Below are positions 15,027-20,411 of a DNA stretch of 20,411 nt, one piece after another. The notes beneath the pieces were generated by a model. The model ran no database searches, was not told the origin of the DNA, and worked only from the letters and a program-made list of their open reading frames with translations. The position numbers and the translations under genes are program-made. The DNA comes from Cryomorphaceae bacterium. Its GTDB lineage: Bacteria; Bacteroidota; Bacteroidia; Flavobacteriales; Schleiferiaceae. The stretch's first letter is position 1, and each line of letters begins with the position of its first letter. Location: contig DNWN01000046.1 in NCBI GenBank assembly GCA_003507115.1, positions 1-20,411 of the forward strand, written 5' to 3'.

Positions 15027-16301
15027 CTAAAGCGCCGCTAAGGAGTCAATCTGCGCTTTCAAGGGCGCCATGTGCGCTTCGAAGCTCGCCCAAAGTTTGG
15101 CGGGCAAGGGTTCGGTTCGCTGCATAGGCTCACGCAAGGGGTCGACCTGCTTGCCATTTTTCCAAAAGCGGTAGCATACGTGGGGTCCTGTGGCCAAGCC
15201 CGTAGAACCCACGTAGCCAATGACCTGGCCCTGCTCTACATGCACCCCATTCCGAATGCCTTTGCCAATACGGCTCATGTGCAAGTACTGGGTCGTGTAG
15301 GTTCCATTGTGTTTGACCTTCACATAGTTGCCATTGGCGCTCGTATACGTGGCTGCGATGACCGTGCCGCCCGCCGTGGCCAGAATGGGCGTGCCCGTCG
15401 GTGCGGCATAGTCCGTGCCCAGGTGAGCTTTCCAGCGTTTCTGAACCGGGTGAAAGCGGTTTTTGGAATAGCGTGAGGTGATGCGTGCAAACTCCAAGGG
15501 CGCTTTCAGAAACATGCGCTTGAGTCCCTCTCCTTCCTCGGAATAAAAATCGCGGATGCCGTTGGCCTCGTCTTCATAGCGGAAAGCGTAGTAGGGCTTG
15601 CCGTTGTGGACAAAGCGTGCGCCGAGGATTCGGCCCGTTCCCACGAAGGAGGTGTCATCGACAAACCGCTCCTCAAAAATGACCTCAAACCGGTCGCCCT
15701 TTTGGATGCGGAAGAAGTCAATGGTCCAGGCATAGACCTCGCTGAGGCGGACGGCGACGGCGGGGGAAACATTTTGGTTCGAGAGGGTTTCATACAGGGA
15801 GCCCTCAATCGTCCCGGCAACCGCCCGCTGGACGACTTTGGTGGGCCGCTCAACTCGTTGAACATACAGACTATCTAGTCCAAAAACCAGGTATTCGGTT
15901 TGGGAGGATTCGTAGATGAAGTAGTGGGCCGCCGCCGCGCTATCCGCACTACGGAAGACCCAATAGGCATCGCCTGCACGCCAGCGTCGGGGATTAAAGA
16001 CATCCTTAGAACGATTGAGTAGATCCGATATGGTAGAATAGGGAACGCCGATCTCGTCCATCACAGAGCCAAACGCCTGACCCTCCTTGACGATGTAGCG
16101 CGTCGGGGCATAGTCGGCCAGTGAGATGCCATACATGCTCCCAGGATCGACCACCTCTCCAGAATCCCCTGGAAGTAGCAGGGCGCCTTCGCCGCTACAG
16201 GCCCGAACCATGAAGTAAAGCAGTGTGACGGCCAAAACACCCAAAGCCCCTGCTTTGAGACTGCGCGTGAGGCGTTTTTTGAATTTCTTAGAAGAAGTCA
16301 T
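15027..16301 (-). CDS. M23-family (LytM-type) peptidoglycan metallopeptidase, membrane-anchored
   Basis: 424 residues from the ATG at 16301-16299; an upstream TTG seven codons earlier falls on the -7 box. A basic N-terminus and one hydrophobic segment (about 17-33) anchor it, exposing the rest to the periplasm; VRAC at 32-35 is a poor lipobox. Residues about 68-117 (YIVKEGQAFGSVMDEIG) resemble a LysM/OapA-like region as in Csd3/MepM-type enzymes. The catalytic M23 domain spans about 275-390: HLGTDYAAPTGTPI with zinc ligands His293 and Asp297, QYLHMSRI with His341, and TGPHVCYRFWKNGKQVD. The usual HxH there is HxC (His374, Cys376), so the third zinc ligand is a cysteine. It probably cleaves cross-link peptides during wall growth. 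It follows the tryptophan dioxygenase gene by 113 nt with its own promoter candidate. Confidence 0.92.
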   Translation of the reverse strand: MTSSKKFKKRLTRSLKAGALGVLAVTLLYFMVRACSGEGALLLPGDSGEVVDPGSMYGISLADYAPTRYIVKEGQAFGSVMDEIGVPYSTISDLLNRSKDVFNPRRWRAGDAYWVFRSADSAAAAHYFIYESSQTEYLVFGLDSLYVQRVERPTKVVQRAVAGTIEGSLYETLSNQNVSPAVAVRLSEVYAWTIDFFRIQKGDRFEVIFEERFVDDTSFVGTGRILGARFVHNGKPYYAFRYEDEANGIRDFYSEEGEGLKRMFLKAPLEFARITSRYSKNRFHPVQKRWKAHLGTDYAAPTGTPILATAGGTVIAATYTSANGNYVKVKHNGTYTTQYLHMSRIGKGIRNGVHVEQGQVIGYVGSTGLATGPHVCYRFWKNGKQVDPLREPMQRTEPLPAKLWASFEAHMAPLKAQIDSLAAL

Positions 16302-16319
16302 AGGGCCGGTGGGAAAAGT

Positions 16320-16327
16320 CAAAACTA
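16320..16327 (-). promoter_or_regulatory. Candidate -7 box (TAGTTTTG) for the M23 peptidase gene
   Basis: The minus strand reads TAGTTTTG, a full TAnnTTTG match, 18 nt before the ATG at 16301. A TTTTTG lies 24 nt upstream, slightly beyond the usual 17-23 nt spacing. The leader would be about 12 nt. Confidence 0.5.
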
Positions 16328-16414
16328 CGGACCACCACCTGGATAGCCATGCAAAAATTCATATTTGGCGCAGAGATTATCCGGCCGGCCTTCACCCTAT
16401 AAAACGAAAAAGGG

Positions 16415-17365
16415 TTAGTGTTCTCTGGCGTAGCGATCTACAAAAGACTTACCCCATTCAGATTGTTCTTCGTCGGACCAGAGAAAGGGGAAAAAAATGC
16501 GCTTTTGGAAACGCGGAGGAAGGTATTTCTGCCAATTGGTCCCCCCTGTTGCACGAGCATCTGCTGGTTGCTTAGCGAGATATCGAACGGCTGAGCGGTA
16601 ATGCTGAAGGGGCCACAAGACATTGACGTATTGATCGTAGGTGCGCAGTTCTTTTTTTAGCTCTTCGCTCAAAGTGCCCGCCTCAAGCATACGTCGCGCT
16701 TGGTCTGAAATAGATTGTTGATAAGCCTTTTTGGCGCGCTTTAAGAAAGTCTCCCCATAGTGCGTTTCAAATTGCACGAGGGTGAGTGTCTTTTGCCCAT
16801 CCTTTTCGATGGTGGCCCCTCTCAACCAGTAGATTTGGGCCAGCAGGGCCTCCACACTTTCTTCGGAACGCATGGCCTCACGCTGTTCGAGGTGGACCAA
16901 ATCATGCAGATTTGCGCTGGCCAATTCAATCATACGGTATTGTCCTGATTGAAACCCGCTGGCAGGGATCAACGCCATGCGGAACCTCAAAAACTGCTCA
17001 CGATCCATCCCATCGACCATGACCCCAAAACTGTGCTCCAAGGCACTGAAGTAGCGATTGCAACGACGCATTGCCTCGGCAAGGACGTCGGCTGACACGT
17101 CCCCTTTTTCAATGATGGGATCCAACTCATGCAGCACCAGCTTGAAATACAATTCCGTGATTTGATGGTACATGATGAATATGGGCTCATCATGGTGCGA
17201 GGTGCGGGGCTGCTGAAGACTTAGCAGGCTATCCAGGCGGATATAATCCCAATAGGTGAGGTAATCTGCCTCGAGAAGTCCATCCAAGAAGTCCAATAAT
17301 TCCTGGCCCGAAGCCGAATACTTTTCTTTCAGCGCGGCAAGGCGGGCAGTGATCGCATCATCCAT
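16415..17365 (-). CDS. Tryptophan 2,3-dioxygenase
   Basis: 316 residues. This heme enzyme oxidises L-tryptophan to N-formylkynurenine, the first step of the kynurenine route. Family motifs in order: YWDYIRLDSLLSLQ at 39-51, HHDEPIFIMYHQITELYFKL at 57-76 with His67 at the substrate pocket, ALIPASGFQSGQYRMIE at 131-147, LWPLQHYRSAVRYL at 250-263 with His255 as the likely proximal heme ligand, and ATGGTNWQKYLPP at 272-284 for substrate binding. It is longer at the ends than the minimal bacterial TDO (about 280) but in range. No other kynurenine gene is in the window, so its product use (NAD synthesis or catabolism) cannot be judged. It lies 35 nt after the sensor kinase, with a near-consensus -7 box between. 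Confidence 0.93.
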   Translation of the reverse strand: MDDAITARLAALKEKYSASGQELLDFLDGLLEADYLTYWDYIRLDSLLSLQQPRTSHHDEPIFIMYHQITELYFKLVLHELDPIIEKGDVSADVLAEAMRRCNRYFSALEHSFGVMVDGMDREQFLRFRMALIPASGFQSGQYRMIELASANLHDLVHLEQREAMRSEESVEALLAQIYWLRGATIEKDGQKTLTLVQFETHYGETFLKRAKKAYQQSISDQARRMLEAGTLSEELKKELRTYDQYVNVLWPLQHYRSAVRYLAKQPADARATGGTNWQKYLPPRFQKRIFFPFLWSDEEQSEWGKSFVDRYAREH

Positions 17366-17369
17366 AGGG

Positions 17370-17377
17370 GAAAGGTA
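17370..17377 (-). promoter_or_regulatory. Weak candidate -7 box (TACCTTTC) before the tryptophan dioxygenase gene
   Basis: The minus strand reads TACCTTTC, one mismatch (final G to C) from TAnnTTTG, 4 nt (CCCT) before the ATG. It has the same placement as the boxes of mrp, ftsX, queA and leuS but is not a full match, and read-through from the kinase gene is also possible. Confidence 0.3.
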
Positions 17378-17400
17378 CGGCAGACTCTATCGTCGAAGGA

Positions 17401-18453
17401 TTAATCGCCCGCCGGTAAGGAAAAGGAAAAGGTCGAACCTAAATGGAGGGAGCTCTGCACTTTGATATATTGACCATGAGCCTCAATAATATGCTTCGCG
17501 ATAGCCAACCCAAGTCCTGTGCCCCCCACTTTCTTGGATCGATTTCGACTCTTGTCTACCCGGTAGAATCGCTCAAAAATTCGGGTGACATTTTGTTGAT
17601 CGATTCCTATACCATTGTCTTCCAGAGCGAAGTGGACCATTCCGTCGACATGCTTGAGTTGAATCCGCACAAAGCCGCCCTCTGGCTTTGAGTATTTAAT
17701 AGCATTGCTCAAAAGATTCACCACGACTTGGTCAATGCGCTCGCGATCCCCTTTGACATGCCAGCGATCTTTGGGGTTATAATCTCGAATAAGTTGAATA
17801 TCATTGGCCGCTAAGCGATCGACAAATTGTTCCGTGACATCGTCTATCTGGGACGCCATGGAATAGGTCTGAACGTCCAGTTCCAGCTTGTGTGATTCCA
17901 AATGGGTCAGCACCTCCATGTCTTGAATCAATCGAATCATGCGATCCACATTGCGGTTGGCTTTTTTCAAATACTCCTTACGCGTCGAGCTACTTTTCAC
18001 CCCGTCCATGAGGGTTTCAATGTACCCTTGAATGTTAAAAATGGGGGTGCGGAGCTCATGGGAGAGATTCGCAATAAACTCGCGCCTCACATCGTCGCGC
18101 GCTTGGTACTTTTCAACTTCCGCGTAGGCCTTTTTATCCCATTCGCTGAGGGCCGTGTGGGAGTCTTCTTGGGTTGATCCTGCTTCGGGGGTAGCACCTG
18201 CCACAACCTCATAGACCAGCGGCCACCTGCGATGAACCGTATGTCGGATCAAGGCGTCGATCGCGATGGCGAGGATTGTACCCATGAAGAGGCTCAATAC
18301 CGTGATTTCAACGATGGGCAGGGTGTCAAAGGTCATGGGAAAACGACCATCTGGCGTATGCGAGTACATCATGACAAGGACCATGGTTCCCCATAGCATC
18401 GGTGCGAAAAAGGCGGCCAATAAGGCCATCGTGAGTTCGGACTTGCGTATCAT
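17401..18453 (-). CDS. Sensor histidine kinase, PhoR-like
   Basis: 350 residues. Two membrane helices (about 9-30 and 46-67) enclose a loop of only about 15 residues, so there is no sizeable extracellular sensor domain, as in many PhoR-type kinases. The cytoplasmic part has a HisKA domain with ANLSHELRTPIFN (phosphoacceptor His132) and an HATPase domain with N box VVVNLLSNAIKYS, G1 box EDNGIGID at 278-285, F box IFERFYRVDKSR and G2 box GTGLGLAIAKHI at 311-322; all catalytic boxes are intact. Its ATG overlaps the stop of the response regulator (ATGA), so the pair is a two-component system. No PAS domain is obvious in the 68-120 linker. The phosphate role is inferred from similarity to PhoR and the divergent PiT-like gene. 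Confidence 0.93.
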   Translation of the reverse strand: MIRKSELTMALLAAFFAPMLWGTMVLVMMYSHTPDGRFPMTFDTLPIVEITVLSLFMGTILAIAIDALIRHTVHRRWPLVYEVVAGATPEAGSTQEDSHTALSEWDKKAYAEVEKYQARDDVRREFIANLSHELRTPIFNIQGYIETLMDGVKSSSTRKEYLKKANRNVDRMIRLIQDMEVLTHLESHKLELDVQTYSMASQIDDVTEQFVDRLAANDIQLIRDYNPKDRWHVKGDRERIDQVVVNLLSNAIKYSKPEGGFVRIQLKHVDGMVHFALEDNGIGIDQQNVTRIFERFYRVDKSRNRSKKVGGTGLGLAIAKHIIEAHGQYIKVQSSLHLGSTFSFSLPAGD

Positions 18454-19133
18454 GACTCTCCTTCAAATGTGTAGCCCACCCCTTTGACGGTGCGAACCCT
18501 TGAATCTCCGATTTTCTCCCGAATCTTTCGAATATGCACATCAATCGTGCGATCGCCCACCACCACTTCATCCCCCCAGACCTTTTTCATAATGGTCTCC
18601 CGGGCATACACCTTACCGGGCTTTTTGGCCAAAAGGGCGAGAAGTTCAAACTCTTTCCGAGGAAGAGATAAGGTCTTGCCATGAATTTCAACGGTGTAGC
18701 GCTCTAGATCAATCACCAGCCCATTCCGCTCCAGCCGTGACTGCTTCATGGGCTCATCCCCCGCCCTGCGAAGCAAGGCTTTGACTTTGCTCACGAGCAA
18801 TTTGGGCCGAATGGGCTTTGTTATGTAGGCGTCAGCTCCCGCATCAAAAGCAGCCAGTTGAGAATAGTCCTCTCCTCTGGCACTGAGCATGGCGACTATG
18901 GTGTTGGAAATGGTTGGATTGGAGCGAATCCGCTCACAAACCTCCACGCCATCCATTCGGGGCATCATCACGTCTAACAACACCAAATCAGGCTGAACTT
19001 GGATGCACATCTGAACCCCCTTGACCCCATCCTTTGCAACGAAGACTTCGTACCCCTCTTTACGAAGGTTGAAGCTGACGAATTCGAGGATATCTGGGTC
19101 ATCTTCGATAATGAGAATTTTCTGTGACTTCAT
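18450..19133 (-). CDS. OmpR/PhoB-family response regulator
   Basis: 227 residues. The receiver domain (1-122) has the acidic pair Asp11-Asp12, phosphoacceptor Asp54 in LLDVMMPRMDG, Ser84 in AMLSAR and Lys106 in ITKPIRPKLL. The winged-helix DNA-binding domain (about 135-225) has LSLPRKEFELLALLAKKPGKVYARETI and the DRTIDVHIRKIREKIG recognition helix, ending RTVKGVGYTFEG, all typical of the PhoB subgroup. It lies first in the pair and its stop overlaps the kinase start. The divergent gene encodes a PiT-type phosphate permease homologue, supporting a PhoB-like role, but other OmpR-family regulators look similar, so no symbol is given. TACCTTTA at 19156-19163 (minus) is a one-mismatch -7 box. Confidence 0.93.
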   Translation of the reverse strand: MKSQKILIIEDDPDILEFVSFNLRKEGYEVFVAKDGVKGVQMCIQVQPDLVLLDVMMPRMDGVEVCERIRSNPTISNTIVAMLSARGEDYSQLAAFDAGADAYITKPIRPKLLVSKVKALLRRAGDEPMKQSRLERNGLVIDLERYTVEIHGKTLSLPRKEFELLALLAKKPGKVYARETIMKKVWGDEVVVGDRTIDVHIRKIREKIGDSRVRTVKGVGYTFEGES

Positions 19134-19239
19134 GCCATAGCTTCAATGGTTAGGGTAAAGGTATGCCTTGATAATCAGGGCTGTCACGGCTTAACAGTTT
19201 AATAAAATGGGTCAAGATGATTTTTTTTCTTACACATTG

Positions 19240-19262
19240 AATATCAGTTATTTAATGATATT
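19240..19262. promoter_or_regulatory. Inverted repeat, candidate operator in the regulator/permease divergent region
   Basis: AATATCA (19240-19246) and TGATATT (19256-19262) form a perfect 7-bp inverted repeat with a 9-nt AT-rich spacer. It sits in the AT-rich 247-nt gap between the response regulator and the PiT-like gene. No T tract follows, so it is not a terminator. Operator function is a guess from position. Confidence 0.35.
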
Positions 19263-19315
19263 TTAACCGAAATAACCGCGTCGTAAACTTTACAATTCGG
19301 TAACATTGGCCGGGA

Positions 19316-19323
19316 TACTTTTG
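19316..19323 (+). promoter_or_regulatory. Candidate -7 box (TACTTTTG) for the PiT-like permease gene
   Basis: TACTTTTG is a full TAnnTTTG match 57 nt upstream of the ATG at 19381, giving a leader of about 50 nt. No TTG sits at 17-23 nt; just upstream lies a cluster of TAAC-type elements (19264, 19273, 19301, plus TAAAC at 19284) that could bind an activator. This fits an activator-dependent promoter, by inference. Confidence 0.45.
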
Positions 19324-19380
19324 TATCGGAATCCATCGTACACCATTCTGGATTTTTTAAACACATACAAATTTAGACAC

Positions 19381-20325
19381 ATGAGTATCTTAGGTATTAT
19401 CGGGTTTATCCTCGCTGGTTATTCGGTCGTTGCGAATGACTCTGTTCAAACCCTCGGAACATGGATTTCATCGAACAAAGACCGCTTTAAGTGGTGGGTC
19501 CTGTGGCTTTCTGCTTCGGGTTTGATGATTTTGACCCTCCTATATGGGTGGTATACCAATGACGGGGATATTTCTTTCGGTCGCTTGGACAAGATCCCAT
19601 ATATGGAAGTCCAATGGTACCATGCTTTGGCGCCTCTCGTTCTCTTGCTGTTGACCCGCCAGGGCATCCCAGTCTCAACCTCCTTTTTGGTGCTTTCGGC
19701 CTTTGCCTCCTCTTTTGTCTTGGAGAAAATGCTCATGAAGAGTATCCTGGGCTATGTAGTCGCAGCGGTAAGTGCCTATGTTCTTTGGGTTATTATGTCC
19801 AAAATCATGGATGAATCCGAAGACGTGAAGAAATCCCAAAAGTCAACCTGGCGAGTCCTCCAATGGCTGAGCACAGGCTTCCTTTGGTACTCTTGGCTTT
19901 CTCAGGACATGGCCAACATCGCCGTGTTTTTGCCCCGTCAATTATCGCTTCCTGAATTGTCCATGATTTTGGTTTTCTTCACCGCAACGATGGGTTGGAT
20001 CTTCTACACCAACGGGGGGAAAATCCAAAACATCATTATTGAAAAGAAAAACACCAAATACATTCGCTCGGCGACAATGATTGACTTTGTCTATGCCTTC
20101 TTGCTCTTGTATTTCAAACAAATGAACAACATTCCCATGAGTACAACCTGGGTGTTTGTCGGTCTTCTTTCCGGACGTGAAATTGCCTTGCAGCAGGGGA
20201 GTTTCAAGAAGAAGGGCTTAAAGACGGTCTTCCCCATGTTAATCAAGGATTTTATCAAATTATTAATCGGCTTGACGGTGAGTGTCGGGATTGTTCTCGC
20301 CATTCAATACTTCTTCAATAAATAA
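19381..20325 (+). CDS. PiT-family inorganic phosphate permease homologue
   Basis: 314 residues from the ATG at 19381; an in-frame start 25 codons earlier would include the promoter and an N-terminus unlike the family. Highly hydrophobic with about 8-9 membrane segments. It shows the two-fold PiT pattern: VANDSVQTLGT at 17-27 (Asn19, Asp20) and GIPVSTS at 95-101 in the first half, SQDMANIAVFLPR at 174-186 and NNIPMSTTWVFVGLLSGRE at 249-267 in the second. PiT proteins are cation-coupled phosphate transporters; this branch, which I recall from Bacteroidota as having ANDSVQTLGT, is not well characterised, so the substrate is inferred. It is divergent from the PhoB/PhoR-like pair and monocistronic, ending at a strong terminator. 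Confidence 0.85.
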   Translation: MSILGIIGFILAGYSVVANDSVQTLGTWISSNKDRFKWWVLWLSASGLMILTLLYGWYTNDGDISFGRLDKIPYMEVQWYHALAPLVLLLLTRQGIPVSTSFLVLSAFASSFVLEKMLMKSILGYVVAAVSAYVLWVIMSKIMDESEDVKKSQKSTWRVLQWLSTGFLWYSWLSQDMANIAVFLPRQLSLPELSMILVFFTATMGWIFYTNGGKIQNIIIEKKNTKYIRSATMIDFVYAFLLLYFKQMNNIPMSTTWVFVGLLSGREIALQQGSFKKKGLKTVFPMLIKDFIKLLIGLTVSVGIVLAIQYFFNK

Positions 20326-20341
20326 GCTCTATCAACGCGTT

Positions 20342-20369
20342 AAAAGAGGGCTTCGGCCCTCTTTTTTTT
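20342..20369 (+). terminator. Rho-independent terminator with UUCG tetraloop after the permease gene
   Basis: AAAAGAGGGC (20342-20351), TTCG loop, GCCCTCTTTT (20356-20365) and further T's to 20369. The stem is 10 bp with a C-G-closed UUCG loop, very stable, 16 nt after the stop. The A-rich left flank makes it potentially bidirectional. The last 42 nt of the window show no supported feature. Confidence 0.93.
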
Positions 20370-20411
20370 GGTAACCCCTCCACTTCAATTTCTTCATGAC
20401 AGGTTAAAATT

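Noticed and set aside
19219..19230. T8 run as a terminator for an upstream transcript
   Set aside because: No GC-rich hairpin precedes it and no gene ends there; it is part of the AT-rich regulatory gap.
20326..20411. Minus-strand open frame entering from the right edge
   Set aside because: It runs through the terminator stem, is only about 30 codons and shows no recognisable protein features.

Overview
The window looks like chromosomal, mostly housekeeping DNA from a member of the Bacteroidota, most likely a flavobacterium-like lineage with mid-range GC. The clues are the gene order ftsX - DUF3098 - uppP - truB - queA, a YebC whose N-terminus has the [16 protein letters not shown] form typical of the phylum, a fused gamma-alpha 2-oxoacid:ferredoxin oxidoreductase, an Mrp without the CXXC motif, a Bacteroidota-type LeuRS, and promoters of the phylum's -7 type (TAnnTTTG) instead of sigma70-type boxes. 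The genus is not determined.

Layout. 1-380: 5' part of yebC (minus), cut by the window edge, with a purine-rich degenerate repeat in its leader. 599-7428: minus-strand cluster of a secreted/envelope protein of unknown function, rlmN, mrp, a NifU-C domain protein, korA and korB, nearly all with overlapping ends. 7471-8280: divergent beta-barrel-like envelope protein with an odd poly-Arg tail, followed by a strong bidirectional terminator shared with queA. 8340-12107: minus-strand ftsX - DUF3098 - uppP - truB, overlapping end to end, then queA with its own promoter. 12213-14966: leuS (plus), divergent from ftsX. 15027-17365: M23 peptidase and tryptophan 2,3-dioxygenase (minus). 17401-19133: PhoB/PhoR-like response regulator and sensor kinase (minus). 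19381-20325: divergent PiT-type phosphate permease homologue (plus) with a UUCG-loop terminator.

How the genes work together. The mrp-nfu-korA-korB cluster couples Fe-S cluster handling to an Fe-S, thiamine-diphosphate enzyme, and the RlmN just upstream also needs a [4Fe-4S] cluster. The ftsX cluster joins division and peptidoglycan lipid-carrier recycling (uppP) with tRNA modification (truB, queA). The two-component pair and the PiT-like permease suggest a phosphate-response locus, an inference from neighbourhood and family.

No mobile element, CRISPR, rRNA or tRNA was seen, and no gene-free stretch exceeds 300 bases. I found no clear new multi-gene system. The points most worth a second look are the -7 boxes placed 4-6 nt before start codons (possible leaderless mRNAs), the HxC variant of the M23 zinc site, the Arg7-tailed envelope protein, and the uncharacterised secreted protein translationally coupled to rlmN.
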